Source of the DNA: an uncultured Clostridia bacterium
Lineage (GTDB): Bacteria; Bacillota; Clostridia; TANB77; CAG-508
Reading direction: 5' to 3'
Length of the DNA: 37,188 nucleotides
Assembly: GCA_934122385.1 (NCBI GenBank)
Contig: CAKOWP010000007.1
Coordinates: 1 to 37,188, forward strand
Shown here: positions 17,801 through 24,987 of the stretch, one piece after another
Position numbering within the stretch: the first letter of the stretch is position 1
How the letters are laid out: every line of letters starts with the position of its first letter
Program-made: the position numbers and the translations under genes
Notes under the pieces: model-generated
The model's input: the letters and a program-made list of their open reading frames with translations, nothing else
What the model was told of the DNA's origin: nothing
The model's database searches: none

Positions 17801-20529
17801 AAACAACAAAAACAGATTCACAAAATGGAGCATATAAATTTAGAAAAGTTAAAATAGATGAACTGGCTAATTATTATATTGAATTTGAATATAATGGTTT
17901 AAGATATCAAAATGTAACAAAAAAACTTGATATGGATAATGGCTCAAAAGCTATTGAAAATGCTAATAATAGAAAAAAATTCAATAATTCTTATTCTACT
18001 ATATCTGGAGGAAATTCTAAAGATAAAAGTGGTACAAAAGGAAGTACTTTGGATGAAAATGGAAATACGACAAATATTTTAACATATACAAATGGAACAT
18101 ATAGTTCAAGTCTTGTTCCAAATACAGCATATACTGCTGAAAGTACAAAGAATTCAGTTTCACCACAAAATGGTTCTATGGGAGCAGTAATAAAGGCAAA
18201 TACTAAAGATGCAGGTTATTCATTAGATCAATGGAAAGATGGGGTTGTTGAAATAAAAAATGTTAATTTGGGAATCGCAGAAAGAAGTCAACCTGATTTG
18301 ACAATTGCAAGTGATTTGGATAATATGAATATGACAATAAATAACTATGAACATACATACAATTTTGGACAAAGAGCAGATTATATAAATGCAGGCATTC
18401 CAGACATAAATGTTAATAGTGGATATAATTCATTGCTTGACGGATTTAATGTTTTTGTAAAAAATAATAAAGGAACATATAGAGATATTACATATCAAAG
18501 AGGAATAGAAGATTCATATATTGCTTTTACAAAAGAAAATAAAGATAGTGATGAAAGACTTAGAATATATTTAACATATAAGATTGTAATAAAAAATGAA
18601 AGCACTATACCATTTGTAAAGGTAAAAGGATTACGAAATTATTCTGATGCTGATTTGGATTTTGTAGACTCTTATATTGAGAATGGAACAAGTACTGATG
18701 CAAAGGTTACATGGAAAAATGTTGGAAAAACAAGTGATTCAAAGCGTAATATATGGCAGTCTGGAGAAATTGACACATTTGTTGAGCCAGGAAAATTAAA
18801 AACAATTTATTTAAAATTTGAATTAAAAACAGATGCAATTTGTAAGTTGGCAGATTTAAAAGCTAATGGCGGAGAAGTACGTATAGTTGGTAATACAACT
18901 GAAATTACTGCATATTCTTCATATGATTCAAATAAAAATGCATATGCTGGAATTGATATGGATTCAGCACCTGGAAATATATCATATGGTGATATATCTA
19001 CATATGAGGATGATACAGATAGTACTCCTGATTTGAAAATTATGAGAAAAGATCCAAAAGTTGTTTCTGGGTTGGTATTTGAAGATGAAAAAGAAGAAAG
19101 TAAGAAAAATGATCGTATTGGAGACGGTAAATATGAAAAAGGAAATAATGTTGTAAGTGGTGTAAATGTCCAAATGGTCAACTATGGAGGCGATGATATA
19201 ATTACTTTGTATACACTAGATGAAAAAGGAAATGTTGTTAAAACATCAGCCAATAAAACAACAGGAAAAGATGGAAAATTTGAGTTTGTAGGAATAATCC
19301 CTGGTGAATATGTTACAAAATATACATATGGTAAAAAAGGTGATATGCAAACTAAAATTAAGTCAATCGATGTAACTACACAAAATTATAAATCTACAAT
19401 TATAACAAATGATAAATTTAAACAGGCAGTACAAAATAGGTCAGAATACTGGTACCAAGATGCAACACTTGAAAATTATTCTTCAGCACTTGACGATTGG
19501 ACCAAAAGGACAGAAATAAATAATCATTTGAAAGTTAATACATATACTGTAAAAAATGATTATGACAATAATAAAGATGATGAAAAATACCATTATATGG
19601 TGGCTAAAACAGGAAAGATGACATTCCCAATAGAAGACAAAAAAAATCAAACGACAAATTATGATTATGTAGAACCATCTCGTACTTATAACATTAAATT
19701 TGGTATAATTGAAAGACCAAGACAAAGTTTAGAAGTAAATAAAGAAATCAGTTATATTAAATTGACATTACAAAATGGAACGGTTCTAGTAGAGGGAGAT
19801 CCACGAACAACTGCTATGAATTATGTTACATACCCTGAAAAAGGTATGTTAAAGATAGAAATGGATAATAATCTGGTTCAGGGTTCAACATTGCAAGTTG
19901 AATATACGATAAGTGTAAGAAATAAATCAGAAGCAGATTATAATACAGAAAGTTATTACAAATATGGAACTTATAATAATACAGATAAATGTGTTTCATT
20001 AATTGTTAATTCAATAGTAGATTATATGGATGATGGGTTAACAACAGAATATACTGCAAGCTCATCAGATTGGAAATTAAAAAATGGAGCTAATATTAAG
20101 AATTCACTTTCTTCAAAAGCATATGATGTAATAAAGAATAGAAAAAATATATTATTGAATGAGTGGAATAAGGAAATACGACAGAATGAAACTCAATATT
20201 TGAAGGTAGAAGCAAGTAAAATTGTATCTGTTTCAGATGATAACTTGTATGAAAACTATATTGAAATTTTGAGTAGTACAAGTGATGTTGGTAGATTCTA
20301 TGGTGAAGAGATTAATGGAAGTTGGAAGAATTATACACCAGGTAACTATGATTTGACAAATGATACACATGAGAGTGATGACAATGGATATGATCATATA
20401 AGTCGTGCAAAATTAACTATAGTTCCACCAACGGGTAGTGATAATCATGTTATTTACTATATTATTGGAATTTCATGTTTAATTGTTATTGCAGGAGGAG
20501 TTGTAATAATAAAGAAATTTGTTTTGTAA
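11821..20529 (+). CDS. Giant surface protein (2902 aa): DUF11-like, SdrD/Cna-B, internal TM plus signal-like segment, dockerin-like insert
   Basis: This is one uninterrupted frame with AGGAGGGG upstream. Residues 1-35 are a signal peptide. The first half has DUF11-like beta domains (about 617-730 and 877-1010), a Pro/Asp-rich linker (about 1018-1047), an SdrD B-type domain (YSISGVVWNDENKNG, about 1050-1150) and a further repeat region. It ends in ISIKTG, a hydrophobic segment (about 1357-1378) and KKK, like the end of a separate wall-anchored protein. A second hydrophobic stretch (about 1388-1409, ending DICFA) looks like a new signal peptide. The second half carries a Cys-containing region, Cna-B domains from 1663 and 1757, and a B-type domain from 1888 with two calcium-loop repeats inserted at 1929-1988 (dockerin-like). 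Another B-type domain lies near 2410. It ends in VPPTGSD, a membrane segment and KK, a sortase-type signal. No sortase gene is in the window. The ligand is unknown. Confidence 0.88.
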   Translation: MKNIIKKLISILAITMMLINSSLMLVISTAIDAVQSIIDESKINAIYELNLEKYVNYKVGDTPGLMVQANLKTGIEYQDGQEHVPIEAMNVILKTPKVNEEYPEKVEVVVKSTKLTNGDENGKDFNCSYNKDKGEIKLITENKADENGNVYSENVTDARDEYQVILYYSSNCYNDKNEKRELDFSGKLYIGLKKDDNKTIKTQDISQKFEVTENVSGLISTNVTTSDIYNGYIRSNVKNNTTYRTEYTENMNIQVSYKEIADEVKINTKNLFVNNKDKEIETEEIVYKSTKISKDEVLNELGENGTLQIFDKDGNCLTEINKDSEADENGYVTVNYENELTELTFKLSKPEKIGEINVQNVKQIKETMKDTDVTKVETKNQISCINNVKKTEKVIDESTGESKDVETVKQVEFYNFENSNLADVKDAKSDVELTVDNANWTNNVQNDVTFTATLVTNGPEYELFSNPVIQIKLPQEVEKVILGDVALLYGDNLQIKSTNVKQVDGYKVIEIDIYGTQNSYLLNQVTYGTNIIIPATIIAQKDIKSTDTFVLFDCVNSDNTNTSGNINVKINSVFEKNNIEIEKNQDIEEQSVKSIKEIKASDISVAYDAQLGKQTLKSGDTVYEGQVIKYSVKITNNTANNIKDLKVIGKIPEGMSYANISKGDGDDFDSLYEYVTDDSVKEYVKTIEELNANNTIEIEYNVVVNKLSEGENLKEVSSVVKVQTSSDNVLNDWTCNHKIEKAELRLRLKSGNSGSNVETNEWQYYLEIDNLTDNEYNDLDITFYVPEKLKIKRAFLQIGDYNLDVGELDSNRKLNMKLEKIAAKEKLIVAVYTLGCDFDDNIYEYDLNMNAKVSGKNINTYWANENLQTMYTEGLDVVQTSDKEGQDIKYKEKIEYNAVIKNVGKSLSEKQTYAYIIDKLPDNVKPISMEYDKYTYDEQTDTFKKSKENLDISGMKKTGIDVGILIPMGEEINVKIIVEANLVYTRTEISNTIILKGNYINTKISNTIKNTILPYNYVDPTPVPDPNPDPDPTPDPDPMPDPNPTPENKDYSISGVVWNDENKNGARENSEKLLSDITVKLFDIDTNQIATKNNQKQVTTTDENGQYKFSEVMKGNYIVLFEYDSQNYVLTNYKMQGISEDSNSDVIMKDVSIDGIEKKVGVTDTIKVVDSDVGHIDMGLIKNLKFDLSLKKYIKSVRVIQNSKNKTKEYEYNESQLAKIEIPSKEISETTLEIEYKIKITNEGELSGYVNELSDYLPEGMNFNEVINQNWTKNTNGDLVTSELSGIEIKPGENKEVTLILTKKLDSNSLGVIVNAAEISKVANNDNVADIDSVVANKNVNEDDYSEARVIISIKTGIVMYSILIIGVLLVMILIILIKKKVIKVKNVFGVFATLIIVVTILHEDICFAKTDSEWDKIAKDYIDSHLSEYGISSDSITLNSNSSNFATHASTGWENTGKIHCSDNAGRYSMCGRGDHTYTRQSVDITITERGSESETTNTYSSGTSNPSIDRVGTSNIAGPYKINKTGSCTDSGISLTVYGSSGIISNYSITDKNGNDKNIGYGEDFYIKLSSDIKKIEKIEFSTTVTASYVRTMKFNVYETWKCTSVSGSHVGINSKKEHGCKDPEKAQPGERAFTDKSGNISTTGDDDKSLELPGAELKTGDLKIIKTDTDTGNELAGAEFEITGGPDNVDITIKTDASGVATKKDLLIGDYVIKEKTAPSGYKIDFQENVNIDGVTKTIKAGETTTVSFNNKQYGSLKVTKKDENTGDTSLGGVKLSGVQFKLYVLKSNTKYYLKNTTSTKYSYSDFDETKKESAMTFKTDDNAQFEVDNLPVYEGKNKITYYIEEYALPSELAEYYQVKTEPDTIQLVNGTTQSTDIKNKQIYLDVSGYVWEDKHDNNKQTLRNDLYDSNETLVSDVTVRLKRKGDINNDGVINQKDIDLLTYHLSGRSILTGEEYDRADLNNDGVVDVKDGVAISKIANSKTDLSATLQTTKTDSQNGAYKFRKVKIDELANYYIEFEYNGLRYQNVTKKLDMDNGSKAIENANNRKKFNNSYSTISGGNSKDKSGTKGSTLDENGNTTNILTYTNGTYSSSLVPNTAYTAESTKNSVSPQNGSMGAVIKANTKDAGYSLDQWKDGVVEIKNVNLGIAERSQPDLTIASDLDNMNMTINNYEHTYNFGQRADYINAGIPDINVNSGYNSLLDGFNVFVKNNKGTYRDITYQRGIEDSYIAFTKENKDSDERLRIYLTYKIVIKNESTIPFVKVKGLRNYSDADLDFVDSYIENGTSTDAKVTWKNVGKTSDSKRNIWQSGEIDTFVEPGKLKTIYLKFELKTDAICKLADLKANGGEVRIVGNTTEITAYSSYDSNKNAYAGIDMDSAPGNISYGDISTYEDDTDSTPDLKIMRKDPKVVSGLVFEDEKEESKKNDRIGDGKYEKGNNVVSGVNVQMVNYGGDDIITLYTLDEKGNVVKTSANKTTGKDGKFEFVGIIPGEYVTKYTYGKKGDMQTKIKSIDVTTQNYKSTIITNDKFKQAVQNRSEYWYQDATLENYSSALDDWTKRTEINNHLKVNTYTVKNDYDNNKDDEKYHYMVAKTGKMTFPIEDKKNQTTNYDYVEPSRTYNIKFGIIERPRQSLEVNKEISYIKLTLQNGTVLVEGDPRTTAMNYVTYPEKGMLKIEMDNNLVQGSTLQVEYTISVRNKSEADYNTESYYKYGTYNNTDKCVSLIVNSIVDYMDDGLTTEYTASSSDWKLKNGANIKNSLSSKAYDVIKNRKNILLNEWNKEIRQNETQYLKVEASKIVSVSDDNLYENYIEILSSTSDVGRFYGEEINGSWKNYTPGNYDLTNDTHESDDNGYDHISRAKLTIVPPTGSDNHVIYYIIGISCLIVIAGGVVIIKKFVL

Positions 20530-20613
20530 CTTAAAATTTTATTTAGATTAGAAAGATTAAATAACTTTCATAATATGGCACAGAAAATTTATTATATAAA
20601 TTTTCTTATGTAG

Positions 20614-20650
20614 AAAAAAGAATTGTGGTTTTAAACTGCAATTCTTTTTC
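20614..20650 (+). terminator. Rho-independent terminator after the giant gene
   Basis: AAAAAAGAATTG pairs with CAATTCTTTTTC around a 13-nt loop. An outer pairing TAACTTTC/GAAAGTTA (about 20571 and 20669) could enclose it. The rest of the 373-bp interval 20530-20902 holds the tRNA gene with its promoter and terminator. Confidence 0.85.
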
Positions 20651-20703
20651 TTAGAACTGTAACATTAAGAAAGTTATACGACTTTTCTATTATATAAAAC
20701 TAC

Positions 20704-20732
20704 TTGAAATTTTTTAGAAAATTTGGTATAGT
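20704..20732 (+). promoter_or_regulatory. Sigma-A promoter of the tRNA-Arg gene
   Basis: TTGAAA (20704-20709), a 17-bp spacer and TATAGT (20727-20732), ending 16 bp before the mature tRNA 5' end. Confidence 0.75.
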
Positions 20733-20748
20733 ATATATGGTTTTTTAT

Positions 20749-20824
<76 letters not shown>

Positions 20825-20830
20825 GTAATA

Positions 20831-20882
20831 AAAAAACCATGTAATCATTGAAAACACTATGATTTATATGGTTTTAATTTTT
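20831..20882 (+). terminator. Terminator after tRNA-Arg
   Basis: AAAACCAT (20833-20840) pairs with ATGGTTTT (20868-20875), with an inner AATCAT/ATGATT stem, followed by a T-rich tail. Confidence 0.75.
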
Positions 20883-20902
20883 TATAAGAGTGAGGAAAGA
20901 AT

Positions 20903-21655
20903 TTGAAAGAAAAAATAAAACAAATAACGGAAACGAGACAATTTCATATGTGTATGGTAATGAGCATAATATTATTGATAATATTTGTTGTAGCATTAAT
21001 CTCTTTGAAATATAATGTAGAAGGTGAAGGCAATCCACCATTTACTTTATCAAAAATATCAATAATAAGTAATGTTGAAGGAACAGATACAAATGACGAA
21101 CAAAATAAATGGAATTTGGCAGTAAACCAAAATAATGATATTTATTTGTATATAAAGAAAAATTCTGATTACAAATATACAGAGACAATTTCAAGTGTTG
21201 TTTTGGACAATTTTAAAATTAATCAAGAACCTAAAGTTGGAAAAATAAAATTATTAAAACCAGATGCAAATATTGATAGTGTAATTTTTAAAAATAGTTC
21301 AGAAAATGAAGTTGATAGAATAGAGTATAAGGGGGATATTGATTCAAGCATAAAGGAAATGAAAATTTCAAATCAGGGTGGATTAGTGGTTTTTAGATAT
21401 GCTATTGAGGATATAGGAAATTATACTTCAAATGATGATGAGCAGATAAATCATAATGATTTGTTAAAAAAATTGGCAATAAATAATGATGATATTAAAT
21501 TTAGTGTTTCATTTGATATTATTGTGAATTTAGATTCTAAAAAAAGTTATAAAGCTAGCATGAATTTAGATTTGCCAACAGGAAATGTTGTAGATAATGG
21601 AATGCAAAGCACTGAAAACACTGACTTAAAAGATATTATTTTTAAAAGAACATAA
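20903..21655 (+). CDS. Uncharacterised membrane-anchored protein (250 aa)
   Basis: I do not recognise this protein. It starts with TTG, seven bases after GAGGAAAG, the only good ribosome binding site. Residues 1-14 are basic and cytoplasmic, about 17-37 form one hydrophobic anchor (signal-anchor type), and the remaining roughly 210 residues would be extracytoplasmic. The outer part is rich in Asn, Asp, Lys and Ser with alternating beta-type stretches (DIYLYIKKN, GGLVVFRYAI, FSVSFDIIVNLDS). The style resembles the surface-protein beta domains encoded upstream, but no family motif is visible. It lies between tRNA-Arg and SRP RNA and is probably monocistronic, since both flanks carry RNA genes with their own signals. 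Confidence 0.7.
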   Translation: MKEKIKQITETRQFHMCMVMSIILLIIFVVALISLKYNVEGEGNPPFTLSKISIISNVEGTDTNDEQNKWNLAVNQNNDIYLYIKKNSDYKYTETISSVVLDNFKINQEPKVGKIKLLKPDANIDSVIFKNSSENEVDRIEYKGDIDSSIKEMKISNQGGLVVFRYAIEDIGNYTSNDDEQINHNDLLKKLAINNDDIKFSVSFDIIVNLDSKKSYKASMNLDLPTGNVVDNGMQSTENTDLKDIIFKRT

Positions 21656-21672
21656 AAGAATTAAAAAAGTAC

Positions 21673-21701
21673 TTGATAATTTTTTAAAGTCAGTATATAA
21701 T
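21673..21701 (+). promoter_or_regulatory. Sigma-A promoter of the SRP RNA gene
   Basis: TTGATA (21673-21678), a 17-bp spacer and perfect TATAAT (21696-21701). Predicted transcription starts near 21708, a few bases before the paired end of the SRP RNA. Confidence 0.8.
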
Positions 21702-21713
21702 ACAAAGGTATGA

Positions 21714-21834
21714 AATTTAATCTTTGTATAGAGGGTAATCCAATAGAGACCTATGAACCTTGTCAGGTCCGGAAGGAAGCAGCAATAAGTAGAAAATCTT
21801 TATGTGGAGTACTCTCTATAGAGGGATTAAATTT
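21714..21834 (+). ncRNA. ffs: Bacterial small signal recognition particle RNA
   Basis: The domain IV signature is present around GTCAGGTCCGGAAGGAAGCA (from 21762), including the GGAA tetraloop and the asymmetric Ffh-binding loop. The flanks pair as the long SRP hairpin: TATAGAG (21727-21733) with CTCTATA (21814-21820), extended by AATTTAATC with GATTAAATT. The RNA binds Ffh for co-translational membrane targeting. Its position directly before dnaX is the usual Firmicutes arrangement. Ends are estimated from the pairing and may be off by some bases. Confidence 0.93.
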
Positions 21835-21837
21835 TAT

Positions 21838-21874
21838 ACTATAATAAGAAAATTTTTATTTTTCTTATTATAGT
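21838..21874 (+). terminator. Terminator of SRP RNA
   Basis: ACTATAATAAGAAAA (21838-21852) pairs perfectly over 15 bp with TTTTCTTATTATAGT (21860-21874). It ends 31 bp before dnaX, so dnaX is transcribed by read-through or from a promoter in that gap. Confidence 0.8.
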
Positions 21875-21904
21875 AAATTCTAAAATTATAAAGGATGTGA
21901 AATT

Positions 21905-23572
21905 ATGGGGTACACAGCTCTTTATAGAAAGTTTAGACCAATAACTTTTTCAGAACTTGTTGGTCAAGAACACATTACACGTACATTAAGAAATCAGATT
22001 ATGGCAGATAGAGTGGGACATGCTTATTTGTTTAACGGTGGACGTGGAACAGGTAAGACATCATCTGCAAAAATTTTGGCAAGAGCAATAAATTGCTTAA
22101 ATCCAAAAGATGGGGAACCTTGTAATGAGTGTGAAATTTGTAAAGGGGCATTAAATGGTTCGCTTACAGATATTGTTGAAATGGATGCTGCTTCAAATAA
22201 TAGTGTTGAAGATATTAGAAGTATTCGTGAAGAAGTTAATTTTTTGCCAACAAAGGCAAAATATAGAGTATATATTATAGATGAGGTTCATATGTTATCA
22301 CCAGGGGCTTTTAATGCATTATTAAAGACTTTGGAAGAGCCACCAGAACATGTTAAATTTATTTTAGCGACAACAGAACCTCAAAAGCTACCTGCAACAA
22401 TACTTTCAAGATGTCAAAGATTTGATTTTAAAAGAATTTCAAATGAAGATATTATAAAAAGACTTGAAATTGTTTGTAAAGAAAGTAATATAGAAGTTAC
22501 AGATGGAGCTTTAAAAATTATTTCAGTTTTAGCTGAAGGTGCAATGAGAGATGCTTTGTCAATTTTGGAAAGATGTGTTCAAGATGGAGAAAATAAAATT
22601 GACGAAGATAAAATTAAAGATTTAGTTGGAATTCCTAAAATTACATTTGTACATAGTATAGTTGATGCAATTGTTGAATATGATATTGATAAGGCTTTAT
22701 CTAGTATGGATGAAATTTTAAATCAAGGCAAGGATTTAAATAATTTTTTATGGGAAATTATTAAATATGTAAAAGATGTCTTAATTTATAAGTCTTCTGG
22801 AAAAGCAGAATTATATAGTGAAGAAGAAGTCACAAATATCAAAGCTTTGTCAGATAAAGTTACAAAAGAAAAGCTAGTTAATTTGATTTATGAATTATCA
22901 AATTTAGAAAATGATATGAAATGGTCTACACAAAAAACAATTATGTTTCAAGCTGGTATTATTAAGCTATGTAGTAAAGAAGTTGGTACTGGTGGAGATG
23001 TTGAAGAAAGACTTGAAAAAATAGAAAATTATTTGAAGTCTGGAAAGGTTGCAGTTACAAATACTGTGGCATCAAATGTGACATCAGGCGTTGCTTCTAA
23101 TAATATGGCAACATATAGCAATTCAAATCCAGTAGTTGGTAATAATGCTGTTAGAAATAGTATGTCACCTAAAATGGGTAATGCTCAAGGTACTTCTAAT
23201 AATGTAAGTAGACAGCCAATGAGCAAGACGTATTCAAATGATTTGAGTAAGAGTTGGCCTAAAATTGTAAATGATTTAAAACAAAATGGAAAAATAGTGC
23301 TATACACAAACTTAATGAATACTAGTGCTGAACAGATAAATGATAATACTGTTGGTATTAAGTTTAAAAAAGGAATGACGGCTTTTGGTAAAGCTGTTTT
23401 AGATAAACAGGAAAATATTAAGGAAATTTCTAGTTTGGTTTCGTTAGCTTGTGGTAAGGATATGCAGATTAAATATATAAATGATGCTCAAAATTCAGTT
23501 GTTGTGCATAATCCTGAAGATGATATTCAGAAGTTAGCAAGTGAATCTAATATTCCATTTAATATGGTGTAG
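21905..23572 (+). CDS. dnaX: DNA polymerase III subunit gamma/tau
   Basis: This 555-aa AAA+ clamp-loader subunit opens and loads the beta clamp at the replication fork. It shows Walker A GGRGTGKT (residues 45-52), a zinc module with Cys64, 73, 76 and 79, Walker B/DEVH (126-129) and the SRC arginine-finger motif (168-170). Domain III runs to about 370. A low-complexity Asn/Ser/Val linker (about 385-445) leads into a short tau-like C-terminal domain. No frameshift signal for a separate gamma product was noticed. It has an AAGGATG ribosome binding site. It is the first gene of dnaX-ybaB-recR, and a dispersed repeat follows two bases after its stop codon. Confidence 0.95.
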   Translation: MGYTALYRKFRPITFSELVGQEHITRTLRNQIMADRVGHAYLFNGGRGTGKTSSAKILARAINCLNPKDGEPCNECEICKGALNGSLTDIVEMDAASNNSVEDIRSIREEVNFLPTKAKYRVYIIDEVHMLSPGAFNALLKTLEEPPEHVKFILATTEPQKLPATILSRCQRFDFKRISNEDIIKRLEIVCKESNIEVTDGALKIISVLAEGAMRDALSILERCVQDGENKIDEDKIKDLVGIPKITFVHSIVDAIVEYDIDKALSSMDEILNQGKDLNNFLWEIIKYVKDVLIYKSSGKAELYSEEEVTNIKALSDKVTKEKLVNLIYELSNLENDMKWSTQKTIMFQAGIIKLCSKEVGTGGDVEERLEKIENYLKSGKVAVTNTVASNVTSGVASNNMATYSNSNPVVGNNAVRNSMSPKMGNAQGTSNNVSRQPMSKTYSNDLSKSWPKIVNDLKQNGKIVLYTNLMNTSAEQINDNTVGIKFKKGMTAFGKAVLDKQENIKEISSLVSLACGKDMQIKYINDAQNSVVVHNPEDDIQKLASESNIPFNMV

Positions 23573-23574
23573 AA

Positions 23575-23627
23575 ATGTCTCTATAGGGACGGTTCTGTTT
23601 GAGACATCGGTTCCAAAAGGGACATTT
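23575..23627 (+). repeat. Dispersed repeat copy after dnaX
   Basis: The copy contains GACGGTTCTGTTTGAGACAT between an outer ATGTCTC and a closing GGGACATTT. It shares the 20-bp core with the copies at 24691 and 24988. It begins two bases after the dnaX stop codon, inside the dnaX-ybaB gap, and has higher GC than its surroundings. Confidence 0.85.
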
Positions 23628-23675
23628 AGAATTAATAAAAATTAATGTAGAAATGATAAAAAGGAGGAGTTTAAA

Positions 23676-24020
23676 ATGGCAAAAAGAGGTGGATTCCCAG
23701 GAGGTATGGGAGGATTTGGCGGAATGAATATGAATAATTTAATGAAACAAGCAAAAAAAATGCAAGAAGAAATGCAAAAATCACAAGAGGAGTTATCAAG
23801 TAAAGAATTTGATGCAACAGCAGGTGGAGGAGCAATTAGTGTAAAAGTTACAGGTGAGAAAGTTATAAAAGAAATAAAAATCAAGCCTGATGTTGTTGAT
23901 CCAGATGATGTTGAAATGTTAGAAGATTTAATTTTAACATGTGTTAATGAAGCATTAAGAAAAGTTGATAGTGCTCAAAGTCAAGAGTTTGGAAAATTTA
24001 ATATTCCAGGATTAATGTAA
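23676..24020 (+). CDS. ybaB: YbaB/EbfC-family nucleoid-associated protein
   Basis: This 114-aa DNA-binding dimer has a Gly/Met-rich start, then NLMKQAKKMQEEMQKSQEEL, then the conserved core GGGAISVKVTGEKVIKEIKIKP and the C-terminal LEDLILTCVNEALRKVD. Family members bind DNA without strong specificity and often influence recombination. Start at ATG 23676 after AAGGAGGAG. It lies between dnaX and recR, the classic order. A hairpin terminator follows before recR. Confidence 0.95.
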   Translation: MAKRGGFPGGMGGFGGMNMNNLMKQAKKMQEEMQKSQEELSSKEFDATAGGGAISVKVTGEKVIKEIKIKPDVVDPDDVEMLEDLILTCVNEALRKVDSAQSQEFGKFNIPGLM

Positions 24021-24032
24021 AATATAAAAATT

Positions 24033-24068
24033 GAGCATGTACTGTACAATTAAAATCATGCTCTTTTT
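24033..24068 (+). terminator. Hairpin between ybaB and recR
   Basis: GAGCATG (24033-24039) pairs with CATGCTC (24057-24063), followed by TTTTT. It stands between two genes normally co-transcribed, so it may only attenuate recR expression. Confidence 0.75.
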
Positions 24069-24091
24069 GTAACATAAAAAGGAGAAAAAGG

Positions 24092-24691
24092 ATGTCATTA
24101 TATTCACCATCAATTGAGAAATTAATAGAAAGTTTTGAAAAGCTACCTAGTATAGGACATAAAACAGCTGCTAGACTTGCTTTTTACATATTAAATTGTT
24201 CTGAAGAAGAATCAAATGAATTTATAAAATCAATACAAGATGCAAAACATAATTTGAAATATTGTAGCAAATGTTTTAATATTTCAGATACAGACCCATG
24301 TCCAATATGTGCAAGTCCTAAAAGAGATCAGTCTTCTATATGTGTTGTAGAAGATGTTAGGGACATTGTTGCTATGGAAAAAACGCATGAATTTAAAGGT
24401 GTGTATCATGTTTTACATGGCTCTATTTCACCTATGAATGGAGTTGGACCTGATGACATTAAAATTAAAGAATTACTTGCAAGACTTATGGATGGAAGCG
24501 TAAAAGAAGTTATACTTGCTACAAATCCTAGAGTTGAAGGTGAAGCAACTGCAATGTATTTGTCTAAACTTATTAAGCCTTTGGGGGTTAAAGTTACTAG
24601 AATTGCGCATGGTATTCCTGTTGGTGGAGACTTAGAGTATACAGATGAAATTACTTTAACTAAAGCGTTAGAGGGCAGAAGAGAAATTTAA
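24092..24691 (+). CDS. recR: Recombination protein RecR
   Basis: This 199-aa protein is full length. The helix-hairpin-helix region LPSIGHKTAARLAFYIL is followed by a four-Cys zinc finger (CSKCFNISDTDPCPIC). The Toprim domain begins ICVVEDVRDIVAMEKT and includes GVYHVLHGSISPMNGVGPDDI. The C-terminal Walker-like segment is ATNPRVEGEATAMYL...RIAHGIPVGGDLEYTDEITL. RecR works with RecF and RecO to load RecA on gapped DNA. Ribosome binding site AAGGAGAAAAAGG. The stop codon overlaps the first base of a dispersed repeat copy. Confidence 0.96.
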   Translation: MSLYSPSIEKLIESFEKLPSIGHKTAARLAFYILNCSEEESNEFIKSIQDAKHNLKYCSKCFNISDTDPCPICASPKRDQSSICVVEDVRDIVAMEKTHEFKGVYHVLHGSISPMNGVGPDDIKIKELLARLMDGSVKEVILATNPRVEGEATAMYLSKLIKPLGVKVTRIAHGIPVGGDLEYTDEITLTKALEGRREI

Positions 24692-24743
24692 TGTCGTTTT
24701 GTGGACGGTTCTGTTTGAGACATCGTTGTTAAAAGAGACATTT
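24691..24743 (+). repeat. Dispersed repeat copy after recR
   Basis: This copy has GACGGTTCTGTTTGAGACAT in the same orientation as the one after dnaX, opening with ATGTCG and closing with GAGACATTT. Its first base is the last base of the recR stop codon. Confidence 0.85.
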
Positions 24744-24781
24744 GTAGATAATAAAAAATGAATTCAACATATAAAATAAAG

Positions 24782-24820
24782 CACATATAATACTTTAGAG
24801 GTGTATTATATGTGTTTTTC
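24782..24820 (+). promoter_or_regulatory. Terminator-like hairpin that encloses the SD and start codon of the 57-aa gene
   Basis: CACATATAATAC (24782-24793) is perfectly complementary to GTATTATATGTG (24803-24814), extendable by AAAG/TTTT and followed by a T-rich run. The loop holds the Shine-Dalgarno AGAGG (24797-24801), and the right arm contains ATG 24810-24812. The same bases include TATAAT (24786-24791) with TTCAAC 17 bp upstream. It could therefore act as recR terminator, translational lock, or -10 box of a near-leaderless promoter. Confidence 0.6.
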
Positions 24821-24983
24821 TGATTTTTCTAGTTGTAACTTAATTGGTTTAGCAAGTTCTTTGGCAATTAGCGTTGGAGAAGAAATGGATGCTGATGAAC
24901 TAGCTGTATTGGCTGCTTTTTTTACTGCATTTGCTGATAATCTTGCTATTATTGCCGCTAAAAAATCTTTGGAAGAAAAATAG
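24810..24983 (+). CDS. Small protein (57 aa), DUF6774-like
   Basis: This protein of 57 aa has the core SCNLIGLASSLAISVG, then ADELAVLAAFFTAFADNLAIIAA. It matches, from memory, a small Firmicutes family with conserved Cys, LIGLASSLAI and DNLA(L/I)IAA (I believe DUF6774). Function is unknown. The pattern suggests two amphipathic or weakly hydrophobic helices rather than a classic membrane protein. ATG 24810 is chosen over the GTG at 24801 because AGAGG is 8 bp upstream of it. The start codon is buried in a perfect hairpin. It is convergent with the glycosyltransferase gene, with a dispersed repeat filling the gap. Confidence 0.75.
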   Translation: MCFSDFSSCNLIGLASSLAISVGEEMDADELAVLAAFFTAFADNLAIIAAKKSLEEK

Positions 24984-24987
24984 AATT

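Noticed and set aside
18807..19181. Minus-strand ORFs of 124 and 63 aa within the giant surface gene
   Set aside because: They are antisense shadows of a well-supported coding frame in AT-rich DNA, with no ribosome binding sites or family features.
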